Source of the DNA: Paragordius varius
Lineage: Eukaryota > Nematomorpha
Assembly: GCA_964247055.1 (NCBI GenBank)
Contig: OZ176053.1
Coordinates: 8,990,001-9,054,000, forward strand
DNA length: 64,000 nt
Reading direction: 5' to 3'
This document shows, in pieces, positions 1 through 13,612 of this stretch. The notes below the pieces were generated by a model. It saw only the letters and a list, made by a program, of their open reading frames with translations, did not search any database and was not told the origin of the DNA. Made by a program: the position numbers and the translations under genes. Position 1 is the first letter of the stretch. Each line of letters begins with the position of its first letter.

Positions 1-173
1 TATAAAAACATGTTAAATTTTTTTGGTACTTTACAGTCTTATGTTTGAAATCTAAATTATTGATTAATGTTCATATATATTTGAAACGCGGCCGGCGAAG
101 CCATTTGTATTGGACATCGCTGCTCTTAAAGATAATTTTAAAAACAGCTTTTAATTGTTTCCTCTTTTAAAAG
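1..173. other. Intron upstream of the first visible DHX34 exon
   Basis: No DHX34-like coding sequence is visible here. The stretch ends in AG at 172-173, directly before an exon whose residues match the helicase core, so it is read as the 3' part of an intron. The helicase motifs I to V must lie left of the window. Confidence 0.6.
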
Positions 174-3100
174 GTTAAAGAATTGTATTATGACCCAATA
201 ACCAAGATGTCAAGATTAAAAACGTTTTGGGTCAGCAAAGCTGGAGCCGAACAGAGAAAGGGTCGAGCCGGTCGAACCGGTCCTGGCGTATGTTTTCGCC
301 TTTATGATATGCAAAAACATATGAATGGTAAAATTTTAAATATTATGTCTAAAATTAATTTATTGTATATTGTTTATGCTAAAATTTCGTTGTATTTATT
401 CAAAAAATCTAAAAGACGGCAGCAATTTTATATTAAAGTTAGGTTGGTTATATTTTGATTTGGGTAATAGATTTAATTATTCATAATTTATGTCTGATTA
501 GGGATCTTCAAAGATTTTTCAGCCAGCGAAATAGTTAAATCTCCCTTGCACAGTATTATATTACAAATATTATTAACGGTGCCATACATTGGTTTACAAT
601 CAAACGATGGGTGGATTGATATACGAAAGTATTTAGATTTTTTAATTGATGAGACTTAACCAAAAAAATATGTAGTTTATTATCATATTTTTTAATATAA
701 TTATAATTAATGGGTTAATCGTTTTATTGATAATTAAATTTTCATTTTTTTACTATTTTTCATTATAAAGTAGTTTTACTTGCCTTATGATATCGATAAA
801 ATCTATATATTTATAAAAATGGAAAATGCTGGCTTTGTGAGTTACCGGCCAACCGGTAGACCAATTCAAATCCAAATGAAAAATATGACCCCGACAATAG
901 CTTCGCCCTTTTTTAGGCCCCCAGTTTAGACCCACCCCGTGTAAAAACGAGTTAAATCGTGTCTTTGAGACAATTTTCCAGAAAACGTGTTGAATCATTT
1001 GATTTCAAATATGATTTTTTTTTACTTATTTTTGATTCCACACATAGTCGGCTCGCTTTTTTAATTTAGGCTCTCTTTTTACCCTCTCCCCCCGTAAAAT
1101 GCCAAAATAATTTTTTGAATCTATTATTCGCCAAAAATATGAGACCGTAAAAATTCAATAAGGATTCCACGTATTCCTCGTTAAAAGGCAAAAATTTTAA
1201 TCAAACGTTTTGATGATAGCTGCTGGGTAAGGAGCTACCTGCTAAAAACTGATCCGTCATATGGAAAGTGGTGGCTTTGTGATCTGTTTCCGAAAAACCG
1301 GTAGACCCATTCAAATCCAAATGTCGAAAAAATATAATCATTAATGAAAGCCTCGACAATAGCTTCGCCCTTTTTTTGAAATAGGCCCCCAGTTCGGGCC
1401 CACCCCGTGTGAAAAATGGTTTTTGAAAACAAGTCCACAAAAATCGTTTCTTTAAGACAATTTTCCAGAGAACGTGTTGGACCATTCAATTTCAAATATG
1501 ATTTTTGTTTAGTTATTTTCGATTGCGCCGAACATAGTCGTCTCGCTTTTTTAATTTAGGCCCTCCTATTACCCGCTTTCCCCGTAAAATGCCATTTTTT
1601 AAAAAAAATAATTTTTTGATTTCGCCCAAAGTATGAGACCGTAAAATTCAATAAGGATTTCACGTATTTCCTGTTAAGAGGCAAAAATTTTAGTCACGCG
1701 TTTCTTTGATGATAGCTGCTGGGTAAGGAGCTACCCGCGAAAAACTGACCCGTCATATCGAAATAGCGTGTTTTTGGGGCCAAATTTCAGAAAACCTAAC
1801 AGGCCATACGAGTTCAATAGTTCCTTAAAGTATTACCCGTAAAAATATTGTTTTATTATTTATTTATCTATCATATGTATTGGATATTAAAAAATATATG
1901 GATAATAAAACATTATTTATGGTCATCTATATATTTATAAAAATGGAAAATGCTGGCTTAGTGAACTGTTTCCGGAAAACCGGTAGACCCATTCAAATCC
2001 ACGAAAAATTTAATCATTAATGAATGCCCCGACAATAGCTTCGCACTTTTTTGGAATTAGGTCCCCAGTTTGGGCCCACCCCGTGTGAAAAATGGGTTAA
2101 GTCAATTTTTTGGAGAACGTGTTGGACCATTCAATTTCAAATATGATTTTTTTTTACTTATTTTCGATTGCGCCGAACATAGTCGGCTCGCTTTTTTAAT
2201 TTAGGTCCTCGTTTTACCCGCTCCCCCAGTAATCTTTTTCAAAAAAAACAAGTCCACTAAAATAACTTTTTGAATCTATTTTTCGCCCAAGTAAACAATA
2301 TATTAGTATGAATGCACCGTTTTGAAATTCCTATAAGATCATATCTATTAATTAATGTTTCGAAATAATTCACATATGTGGATCATTTATTGTCCCTTTT
2401 TTTAAATAGCCCCCCCCCCCAGAAGTCCGCTAGTAATTATATATATATACATACATATATACACTTAACGGAGAGTTGTATTGTATTATTTCTATACACG
2501 ACTGATTCTTGTGTAAAAAAAACTTTATATAAAATGTTAGAATTTATATTAAAAGCTTAATGTTATTTAAATATTTTCAATATTCATTTATTTTTTTAGG
2601 GTATAATTATTAATAAATTAAAGCAGGTTTATTTATTTTTTTATTTTCATTTTTACCACATTTTTGTAAATCTTCCTGTTCTTGTTTTTAGAATATTTAA
2701 AATTATTGTTTACTCATTTTTAACTAACAAAATCAATCGGCTAAAAATATATCACAATAAATAATTAGGAAGTTTGTTAAAATTAATTTATATATATTTT
2801 TCCGTTTTTCCAAGACTTTTTAATAACCAAGTTAGTTTAAAAATCCGGCTTGGTTATCTAAATTTTATAATATATATTTTATAATTATTGCGAAATCATA
2901 TTAAAAGGATCCTTAAACGAAAACTAAATCTCAGTTAACACAATTTAAATGCTTTAACACACAATAATTTTTGGCTTAAAAAATAGCATTGATATAATAA
3001 TTAGATTGTACTGAATATCTCAGAAGGATTCCTTTCATTACTTTTATTTGTTATCAATGACTAAACCTTAATTGGTTTAATGCTGATTTTATTAAGGACT

Positions 3101-6100
3101 TTTCAGGCATTTATAAGCAGGAGATTTGAGCAGTATATTATACATATAATACTAGGACATATTCAAAAAACTTGGAAATCAAAAATTATTTTTTAAGCGC
3201 TGTTTATTTATGAAAGCCCATTACGAAAGAAGGGAGTTACTTTATGTGTTAATAGGCAAATATTCCCGCAAATAATATTTACTCAATTTGAAATTGTCCC
3301 CCCTAATCATAATAACATTTTTTTCTAGATTTCCTTTTATTGAACCGCCTGAAGATGCCACGTTTGATTCATCGATCGCATATTTGGCCCAACATGGAGC
3401 GCTACTTATCAGAGAAAAAAGAATGGACTCAACAATATTAACTGGTCAACAACAGCTTGAAAATCAAAATGATATTTTGAAAGAAAACGCTACGGAATTG
3501 AATTCGAATCTTTTGGGTTATGAATTGAAATTAACGACGTTTGGGGAATTGCTTGCTCGTTTACCCTTAGACGTTACTATTGCCAAAATGTTGATAAATG
3601 CTTACTTTTTATCTACAGCTACTAAACGGTAATAGTTTTTTAATTATATTTTATATTTGAAAAAACCATTTTATTTAAGTGTTTTACTCTTCATTTAATA
3701 TTGACGCATTATTTATTAAGAAACATGACTTTCTCACTTATCCATGACTTTATTATATTAAATATTTAGGAATTTAGGGGTGGTAGCCTTAATTACAAAC
3801 AGAATAAATTTATAATTAAACTTGAAAATCTTTTTAATGTGCTTGATTTTAATTTATTTAAATCCACTAATTAAATGTAGGAATGAGAAAATAAGGTTCA
3901 TTAATAATCATACTTTTGTAGATTTATGATTTTTAAAAACTGTTAAATTTTCAAAATAAGTTATTCACAAATGTTTGAATCGAAAAAGTTTATTTAGTTA
4001 ATGCATATATATAAAATAATTTTTAAAATTATTCATATTCCACAGAACACAATTGATTGAAGTGACACTTACGCTTTGTGCCATATTCAGCGTGAGATCC
4101 ATTTATAATTCTAAGGCTTACAACGATATGCGAACCTATAATGTCCGCAAAGAATTTCAAGCTAATGAACACGGTGACCCTTTCACACTTTGGAATCTAT
4201 TTAACCATTGGATTAAGGTATGATTGTTTTAAATTTTTGAGAAATATAATTTAATTTGTTAGATATATCATAGTTTTATGCAATCAATCAAACCTTATAA
4301 ATATATTAATTATTTTTCATTACGATACTCAATAGTATTTTGTTATATTTTTTTCCATATTATACTGTAAAATTAAAATTAATAAATAAAACTTTAAATA
4401 AAACAATGATATTATTAAACATAAACCATATTTTTTAATCCATGTTTTCTGTAGAACTTATACAGTTTCAATCGTAAAATTAAATCTTTATGTATATAAT
4501 ATTTACTCTTTTTCTTCATAATTTCAGTTTAACTCTACTAATATGGTTAAATGTATTAAATAATTTTTCATAAGAAAACTTTCCCATTTTTATCGTGTAT
4601 TATGGGATTAAAATAGATAATTTTAAACAAATAATTTTTGATGTATTATTTAATGACACGTTATCATTATATAAAGTTGAAAATTGAAAACATGAAATCA
4701 GATGAACGATATAACCATAGCTCGGAATACAACCGCAAATCCAATGAATCTGATAAACACGGTCAAGGTAACCGCGAAAATAATGCAAAACGTTGGTGTC
4801 GCAAAGCTGGGATGGAGGAACAAAGGTTAAATATTTATATAAATTGCGCTAAAATAAGCTACGATGTGGTAAAAAATGTTTTCTCAAAATACGGATTCAT
4901 AAAATTGGTCCTTAAAAAACAATATGGTAATTCTCGTAGTTTTCTCATATCTCATAAAATGATATTGAAAATTGAATTTTTCCCTTTGTAAAATTCTTTA
5001 GGGTTTATAACGGGTTTAAAGATTATCATTTATTGTCAAACAAAAAAATTTAAACTATAAATAATTTTTTATTTCGTAAATTTATTGAATGTTTTTAATA
5101 AGCGACTCTTTCTGTTTAAAAGCGGTAATCACTTAAAAAATATTTATTAAAATTCGTGTAGGATTTTGCTATATTTATTTTACATATATATAAAATTATT
5201 GTATTTTTAGATTATACGAAGTTTTAAAGTTAAGGAAACAATTTGATTCAATTATGAAACGCGAATTTTCCGAGAAAAAAATTACCAGAGTTGCAATGAA
5301 ACCAAACAATACTGATTCTGAAGAGGACTCAGGTCAAGAGAAACCCGAAGAAAATGTGGATAATGATATCATTCGCCATCAAAATAAAACTAAACGTTAC
5401 GTTAAACGACTAAAACACGAACGTTTAGATAAAAGCGGCAAAGTCAAAGTAAATAGCATATGTTTGTTTTAAGTAACTCTTTAAATTAATTTAAAATGGT
5501 GACATTTATATTCGTAAATAGTGTTTGAAAATGACTTCGTTACACAACGTAAAAGGTTTTATAAAACTAATGCTATTTAAATCTTTGTTTTAATATAATC
5601 TCTTGTTTGGGCGTGAAATAAGTGTAAATAGGAGTCTATTATATATTTTAAATTTGTAATCAATTAGCCATATAAAAAATTAGGATTACATTTTTTATAT
5701 AAAAATAATGGATATCTTAACTGTAAATAGTTTTTGAAAGTTACTGAAAAATCTACGTTTGGAAAAAATTATTACGCGGATAGCGATGAGGAAAAGGCGG
5801 AAAGCAGTGATCAATTCGATTCTGACATTGATATTGAGGATATTGAACTTAGATTACTTAAAAATAAAGAAGAAATAAAGGTAAAAACTATGTTTGGTAC
5901 TTTTTTACAATTTTTATAGTTTAATTTGATATATATTATATTATGCAGAAACTTTATATACCGAGCCTATCTAATCATGAAATTGATTTGGTCAAATACA
6001 TTTTACTTTCTGGATTTTATCCACAATTAGCCATTCCCGATCAATTCAATACTTTCAAACAAGGATCAGATCTTATATATCACACCAAAGTTTGATATCC

Positions 6101-8016
6101 TCAATAATCAGATTATTTTTGTTATTTTTTTATACAATAAATTCTTAAACGTAAGGATAATATGTAGAGTGTCTGTTCAAAAAATGGCTCTTTCACAGTA
6201 AAAGACGCCCTTTATTATTTCTATATATAACCAATATAATTAGTGTTTTTCATACGGGTTTATGGATTTAGAATTCCTTAACCCCATACTCTAAGATTCC
6301 GAATAATACGTAAAAAGAACGTTGAGTGTATTGAAACTCCGAAAATTAAACTTAGTTTTTACCTTTTATATTGCCTTATTTGTTTTTAATTTAATTCTAA
6401 AATAAAATGAGGGTATATTAATCAAATTTTATTATAATGATTTTCGTTTGTGATATTTTCCCTTAAGTTTTAACCAGTTTTGATGTATAATTTAGGAAAA
6501 ACCATATGTACTCATGCACCCAACTTCAACTCTAACCTATGAACCAGACCTATTTTTAGCAAGATCAAAATGGTCCAACACAATACTCCTCTCATTTTCA
6601 ACCCTGTTAGAAACATCATCTACGAAACCATATTTAATTAATACATTTACTTTGGTTGATCCTTTACCACAGCTTTTATTGCAATGTGGTTGCATAACAT
6701 TAGCTATTAAACAGTAAGAATATCTCTATATATTTTAGCTCATAATTTTTAAGGAACATTAATAATATTTTTATGGCTATTCTCTTTATATCAAATTTAT
6801 TTGTTTCTTAAACCATTGTTTATGGAACTTTCTACTTTAACCTGGATGTCTAAATATGAAATATGTCAAATTATTCTATTATTTCATAATATGATTGTTA
6901 TTTCATAATATGATTGTTTAGAAACGATTCATTAGCTTATGTCATAGATATTTTGTTTGACAATTGGTTATCCTTAACTTTGACACTTAATGATTTGCAA
7001 CAAGTATTTGAAAGTATGGAAAATATAGTAAAAGCTCTGGCCATACGCTATATGGTAGATTGTATTCGCTGGAAAAAGCTCTCAAAATTAAAAAAGATTT
7101 CACTTTCCGAAGAAACCGCTCAAGGTATTATTTATTCGTAAAAATTGCTTTTATAAAATAATATGTATATTACGGGTTGAAATAATTTATATAATAATTT
7201 ATATGGGTTAACATATTTTTCAAAATATTTCAATAATGCCTAGATAATGAAACACAAATCATGAGAAAAACGATTGATGATTTGCCCATTAATATTGATA
7301 AAATTACTAAACTAATTTCAAATTTTTTGACCAGAACTGAATCTAGCGCATTGGCTTCCATTTACACTTTAAAAAAGATTGGAGGTTACACATTTCGTCC
7401 AACCAATACACGCGTATTCATTGAAGAACAATTGGAAAATTCGCATAATGTATCGTTAAATAAAGAACATAAAAAAGATTATCATCAAATGTTCACAAAA
7501 CTAATTTTACAACAAAATAGAGGAGAAAAGGACACATTGATAATGAAAAAAAATGAAATTCACCAGGGTAATATAGACAAATGTATGACTCAATTATTCC
7601 CCTATTTTACAGCTCAAGATTTGTCATTCATTAATCATTTACAAATGGAAGATTTGGATACCTTTAAACAAATGACATGTAATATATGTCACAAGACAAT
7701 TTTAAACTGTTCATTTACTGACTCATTAACAACACCTGAGCGCTTAAAAGAAAATGTAATATTGGCAAATATTTATAAACTCTTTTTGTTGCATCAAATC
7801 GGTTGTTACATAAAAAATATATGCGAATTATCAGAGATATCATTTAAACCACGCGAATCAAATTCTCCTATTCCAATTGATAAACCACTAGATCATGAAT
7901 TGGAAACTGAAGACTTGGATGAAGATATGAAATATTTTTGCCCTATTTGTTCAGCCGATATTAAAATTAAGACGAAAATGGATATTTTACGTCATAAACG
8001 ATCTCATCAACCATAA
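174..8016 (+). CDS. DHX34: DHX34-type DEAH-box RNA helicase (5' part outside window)
   Basis: DHX34 is an RNA helicase that acts in nonsense-mediated decay. Exons: 174-327, 502-610, 3329-3628, 4046-4217, 4677-4825, 5211-5448, 5731-5880, 5949-6089, 6496-6713, 6922-7124, 7244-8016. They sum to 2607 nt, 869 codons with the stop, in one frame. The first exon carries helicase motif VI ([19 protein letters not shown]). Later DHX34 hallmarks are FPFIEPP, the winged-helix stretch [54 protein letters not shown] and HPTSTL. The C-terminus has Cys-rich pairs (CNIC and CPIC followed by HKRSH), like the zinc-finger tail of the family. The exon at 502-610 is less certain: its 3' border was chosen by phase and gives a linker a few residues longer than in human. 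The intron 611-3328 is filled by Helitron-like repeats. The gene ends 60 bp from the convergent SIRT6 stop. Confidence 0.92.
802..1760 (+). mobile_element. Non-autonomous Helitron-like copy, internally tandem (two units of about 0.5 kb)
   Basis: It starts with TCTATATATTTATAAAAATG directly after an A, the same 5' end as the copies at 1926 and 53126. Two related units follow: the segment GATAGCTGCTGGGTAAGGAG recurs about 495 bp apart (near 1214 and 1709), and the block running from the CCGGTAGACC motif to the CCACCCCGTG motif also occurs twice. The second unit lacks the 5' terminus and no clean CTAG end is seen, so the right border is approximate. It lies in a DHX34 intron. Confidence 0.65.
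1926..2433 (+). mobile_element. Non-autonomous Helitron, near full length
   Basis: The 5' end is TCTATATATTTATAAAA after an A (1925) and the 3' end is CTAG (2430-2433) followed by T, which fits insertion between A and T and a CTRR terminus. The length is 508 bp. Near the 3' end there is a C-run (about 2410-2420). The terminal hairpin present in the 52580-53126 copy is deleted here. No coding potential. It lies in the DHX34 intron 611-3328. Confidence 0.75.
6881..6918 (+). repeat. 19-bp direct tandem duplication
   Basis: ATTTCATAATATGATTGTT occurs twice in immediate succession, just before the acceptor of the DHX34 exon that starts at 6922. Confidence 0.85.
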
Positions 8017-8076
8017 TGTAATATATCTGTGCATTATAAGGAATTATAATAGATTATATTGTATCTAAATAAATAT
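8017..8076. promoter_or_regulatory. Shared 3' region of convergent DHX34 and SIRT6
   Basis: Only 60 bp separate the two stop codons. A plus-strand AATAAA is at 8068-8073, the best poly(A) signal for DHX34. Cleavage 10-30 nt downstream would fall inside the last SIRT6 coding exon, so the two mRNAs should overlap in antisense. I see no AATAAA for SIRT6 within this gap on the minus strand. Confidence 0.55.
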
Positions 8077-11046
8077 TTATATAAATAATACATTATTTGC
8101 TGCTTTTTCAATCAATGTAGAGATTATTTCCATAACATCATCTATTGGTGCGAAAATCCGTAAATCACAAATCTTGTCCTATAAAACATGTAAAATGTTA
8201 CAGACCATTTTGATTAAATATTTGAAAAAAAAATTGGTATAAAAATATGTCAATACCCATTTTTCTACTTAAATTAAATTTATTTATTAGAATTTAACGT
8301 ATGAGAAAATTCTAAAAAAACTTACGCAACGTGTTTTCTGTAAATTTATGATGACGACTTTGGCGCCATGTTTTTTTGCTATGCGAGGAAAATTTCCACA
8401 TGGAAATATTTGTAAGGAAGTTCCCAGGCAAATAAATAAATCACAATTTCTATGGTTTGTATGCAAAGTTAAAAATATTATTTGTTTAATGTTTATTTTA
8501 ATTATGCAATCTTTAAGCTTGAATAAATAATTAAACAGTTCGTCTCATGAATTAATTAAATTGGAAGATTATTAAGCCTCAAATATAAGCCTAAATGATG
8601 TTCAATTTAATAACATACATTTTAAATATACTGTTAATATAACTTTACATATAGATGCCACGTTTATTTGTGTTAAAAATTACGCATTAATTCCAAGTAG
8701 GTTGGGTTTTGGCGGTTATAGAGGCAATGACCTTGACTGTAAGCGCTTTATAAATAACTAGTCCGATTTCAAACAATTGTTTATCGTAATGGCATAAAAA
8801 TTTTAAAATTCGATTATAAATTTTTTATAAATTGTTTTTTATGTATTATGCCAATAAAACCGATTGAATAGTTAAAACTATATTTTATATAAATGAGTGA
8901 TCGGTTTAAACCACACAATCACAAGTAAAAAAAATGAAATATATAAAAATAAATATGGAATGAGCCTACTTGGTAAATTTGTATGAAAGGTCCAATTCCT
9001 TTCTCGGTAACTCATCCTCCCAATCTAATACTGTGTCTTTTAATTTACCACGACATCTGGACGAAGAGGGTTTAACTTTTGAACTCGGAGATTCTATAAT
9101 TTTGAGGTTATTTAAAATGGCCTCTTGACAAGATTTGCCAGTGAATTTAAGACCCAAGCTAGGACTTGGGCTATCAAACAGATATTTCCTATAATATATC
9201 AAACTTAATATATATTTCCGTTATAAATTTAATAAATATGTCTTTGGTTGTATAAAAGTGAAAATGAGGTTATAAAAAATTGGAATGCAAAATAATTCTT
9301 AATTATTTTATTCTTTGGGCATCGGTGTCCAACGCAAATAGCTTCTTGGACGGTATTTTTGACTGCATTCATAAAATATAGGCACTTATAAATATTAGTT
9401 TGAAACATAGGACTGTAAAAAATGAGGAAGACAATATAATTACTATTATTTCATCCATTTTCACTAGTTCGTTGCCAAATTTGGATTTTTGCATAAAATC
9501 CTTAAAATATGAATTTTACAAGTTTTTTGTATATATTTTCGCAAATTATAAAATTATTATAAAATAATAATTTGTATTCTCGTAAAATTTATTGAATTCA
9601 AACTATATCCAAAATTTTCGATACATGAGAGTATCTTTTTCAATGGATTAACTAAAATAAAAGAAAATAATAATAAGATTAATTAAAACAAAATTTTGAA
9701 AAATATAATTATAAATTATGATATTAATTCATTGAAAAAGATACTCTAATGTATCGAAAATTTTGGATATAGTTTGCAATAAATTTTACGAGAATACAAA
9801 TTATTATTTTAACATAAAATATTCGTTCTCGTTGACAATATTAATAAAATTATTATATTTAGCAATTAAATATCGCGAACGCACATACTATCTTGGAGGG
9901 CCGCATGTTAAAAACCCATTTTGGCTAATGGTATATAAATTTAAATGTATCGAGACATTTTTAAGTTCAATCGTTATATGTGATGATCAATCAGGATTTT
10001 TGTGTTTTATGATAATTATTGTGTTTAATTCTTCTCGGCAATTTAACATTCTTACCTTTTACTAAATATTTTACTTAACTACCCCAAAATAATCAGTTTA
10101 ATTACGCAATAAGTTATGAAGAGTAAATTATAAATTCTGTCAATATTTTTGTGGTTGTGAGAAGACCCTCCTTTTTTACCACTTCAAATGAATTTTTATG
10201 ACTTTTTTGCGCAATAAAACTATAAAAATCAATCTAGATTTTTCTGCCTAAAATACAATACTTTTATTAAACACATTGATATCCCCATATATAGTTACTG
10301 AAATCGGTTAATGGAATAAAATCATTATAAAATATGTTTATTAATATCATTCGCATCCTCAAAATTTTAAATATTTTAAGTGTAATCAAAACATCGATTT
10401 AAAATTTCAAAATAACACCTTTTCTGGTCAAGATGCCCCTCGCTAAATTTTATAAAAAAATTGTGCGTATTTATTGACACATAACAATATTTCAAAATTT
10501 AAAATTATTGATTTTTATTTTAAACGATCCCTTGTTAACGGAAAAAGAGTTTCTATATAAATACCTTTTGCAGGCATGACATTGCTGAACAAACACGTTT
10601 CCATGTATTTCAGCTATTTTTGATGGAGAAAATCCGGATTTTATGTGTAATCCATCGACATTTTGGCTAATTAAATAATGAATTCTATCCATTTGTTCCA
10701 TTTTGGCCAATGTGCAATGTGCGGTCGATGGGATAGCATCCGTAAAATCTATATAACTAGGGGCTTTAATTTGTTTCTCAAGCGTCCATACACCTTGAGG
10801 ACCTCTGATAATTAAATATGAGATTACCTGAAATCAGGTATTCCACAAGATGTACTAATTCCTGCACCAGTCATTACAACAATCTTTTTGGAGTTTTGAA
10901 TAAGATCAAATAATTTATGACTTTTCTCATATACTAAATCTTTTGGGTCAAAATACTATAAAAATAAATAAAAAAATTACTTCGGGTTTGCCACATTTTC
11001 CTTTGTTAGGATAGGGAGATAATTGCTGAGCATAATTTACGGACAT
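8077..11046 (-). CDS. SIRT6: SIRT6-type NAD-dependent protein deacylase
   Basis: A nuclear sirtuin that removes acyl groups from histone H3 lysines using NAD. Exons (minus): 11046-10981, 10955-10828, 10804-10565, 9188-8970, 8449-8326, 8178-8077; the sum is 879 nt, giving 292 residues. The start [19 protein letters not shown] matches the conserved SIRT6 N-terminus. NAD-binding [20 protein letters not shown], catalytic SQNVDGLH and IHGN with the active-site His, zinc cysteines (CHAC and later GKSC and CRG), [10 protein letters not shown] and LGTSLQI are all present. The protein ends soon after the Rossmann core, so the long human C-terminal tail is absent. Introns 1 and 2 are only 25 nt (10956-10980) and 23 nt (10805-10827). 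Intron 3 is 1376 nt and holds a palindromic MITE. It is divergent from TBCK and convergent with DHX34. Confidence 0.95.
9561..9810. repeat. Palindromic MITE-like hairpin in SIRT6 intron 3
   Basis: The left arm (about 9561-9657) and right arm (about 9723-9810) are near-perfect reverse complements; both hold CCAAAATTTTCGATACAT or its complement and the AAGATACTCT motif. The arms are about 90 bp with a short AT-rich loop. No coding potential. Confidence 0.85.
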
Positions 11047-11099
11047 CCAATAAATTTTAATAAAAGCATCATATGTAACTTTTTAAGGCGTTAGTTCTC
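11047..11099. promoter_or_regulatory. Bidirectional promoter between SIRT6 and TBCK
   Basis: Only 53 bp separate the two start codons, which point away from each other. Both 5' untranslated regions and the promoter must lie in this gap or overlap the coding starts. A CCAAT string occurs at 11047-11051; no other clear element is seen. Confidence 0.6.
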
Positions 11100-13576
11100 A
11101 TGCTGAGTCCACTTGAGGAGGTTAATTTGGATTTATCAAATTTATACGAAGATCAGTTGCAACTATTAAATTGTATCCCATTAATAAATAAAAAAAATTT
11201 AATACTTCAAAGTTTAGGACATCCAAATCTTTTACCACATATCGATATTTATACAAAATCAATATTTTCTATATCAATTATACAACCTCTTTTTTGTAAA
11301 AAGTTATATAAAACCTTATCGGAAAAACAAAAAATCGTTCCTACCATTGTGAAATCAATTTTGAGTGCTAAATTATATTTACAACTCGCAAACATTCCTT
11401 TTTTTTATTTTTGTGAAAGCGATATATTCATAAACGAATATGATATAAAACTCAAAAATTATTCCTTATATTATTTAATGGATTGTATCGCGATGAAAAA
11501 TCCGTCTGATGATATAAGATTTATTTCTCCCGATTATTTTTTTAATCCCACTAATGCAATCATTAATCCATGCATTATCACTTGGTCCTTAGCGGTATAC
11601 TTATTTGAATTTCTTTTTGATGTAAAGATATGGTCAAAATTGTCCTATAAACAAAAACTATTTAAATTATTATCGTATGGGAAAGGTAATGCAACCGATG
11701 TTTTCCAATCATTAAAAGATGAACACAATATTGACCCTCAGTTATTTGCCAATCAGATTGATAGAAAAATTTCTGAATTCATGGAATACTGTTTCAACCC
11801 TATATCAGTGACTAAAGATTGGGATTTTATATATAATTATTTTTCTTTTCCTGAGACTAACATAAAAATTGAAAATAAGGATAGCGTTCTATTTCCATTC
11901 GAAACAAATTATTTAATAAAAATTGTGAACAAAAATCTCAAAAGTTTTTCGAAAGGAAAAATTGAAAATGATCATAGCTATTTCCCCATCTTAAATGTTC
12001 CATCACTTTTACCTAATAAAAAAATTAGTGAAGAAAATAATGGATTCGAAAAAGCACATGGCTATAAAAAAACTAATAAATTTAAGTCAAAAATTATAAA
12101 ATATACTAGACAGCCATTAGATATGTCCTATCTTACTGAAAAACTATTTAGCTGTCACATGGATGACAAAATATTTGAAGATGAAGTATATACAATAAAA
12201 TCCGAAAATTTTAAAGAAACCGAACAATATTTAGCAACTGAATCAAGATGCGGTCAAAATTCGGTTTTTTATGTCGATTCAACATTACTTAATCACAAAT
12301 ACAAAAAAACCATTCCAACAATTAATTTAGATATAAAAGAGAATGATGTATGTTATCAATATAAACGTTTAAAAACCTTTCGTACAATTTTGGATAAATG
12401 TCCATACCAATTAAGCCTGTTAAAAGAGGCGGCAATGCGTGATATATGTCCTTTTTATCGTAATGAAATTTGGGCATGTTTGTTGGATGTTGGAACATGT
12501 TCTGAACTCTATAATCGAATAGACATATCTCAATATCTTGACATTGAACGACAAGTATACTTAAGTTTTTTAGACTTTATTAAATATATAAATGTGTACA
12601 TGTTCAATACAAACTTTCAAATAATTTAAAATTTACAAATAAGACTATTATTTGTGAATATTTGTAGTAAACAAACTATTTTTTTGAAGTATCGGTTGAA
12701 TTTTAATTATCACCTCTTCTCTTATATTAGACAAAAAACTTAGAATTTTTACACTCAATTTCTAGAGTCCCAATTTCAGATAACTCCAAAACACGATTGA
12801 AACGAAGAGCTAATATTACACTATGCGGCAAAAATGGGGATCAAAAAATAAAGGATACAGTCATGTATCCTTCATTTTATCAAAAATTTAATTTTTGCCG
12901 TTAAATGGGTATAAATATTTGGCAAAGAATGGAAAAAAGAGCTCTATGGTATTAACAATATCAATTCATCAAAAAAGTATAAGAATTACCATAGAGTTTT
13001 TGTTTTTTCTATACCAAATATTTATACCCATTTAACGAAAAAAAAATTTTTTTGATAAAATAAAGGATACATGACTGTATATATCATTCGATAGTAAAAT
13101 TTCAGGATAATGAATATTGAAATGATGTATGCGGTTAAAATACTAGAAAAAAAAGTTATTTTAAATTTTCTATTATTAGCCAAAAACGAAAAATCGCATT
13201 TTTTTCGCATGTCAAATAAAATTACATACAATACACGAAAACGTGTCAACTAAATGTCATTTGTTTTAATATAGTATAAGTATGATTCTAAACGCAAAAA
13301 TTATCTACAGATTTTACATTTCGGACGGTCCCAGAAATATATTTAAGGATATTAGCTAAAAAACGCACTTATCGTCAAATTTGAATCAAAAACTTATTAA
13401 TATGCGGTAAAAAATCTTAATTTTTATTAAAACAATATATTAACTCTATATATATATATATATATAAATTACACAATATATCGTTTTCAAAAAAATTAAA
13501 CCTTATATAAAAAAATAAATTTTTCGAAAATTTCCAACAAAGCTGAAGCTGCGTATAATTTTTACAAAGCATCCAT

Positions 13577-13612
<36 letters not shown>

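Noticed and set aside
1201-1495. Overlapping minus-strand frames of 94 and 86 codons
   Set aside because: They lie wholly inside the Helitron repeat units and recur in other copies; non-coding repeat.
8348-8530. 60-codon plus-strand frame
   Set aside because: Antisense of the SIRT6 exon 8326-8449, which carries LGTSLQI on the minus strand.
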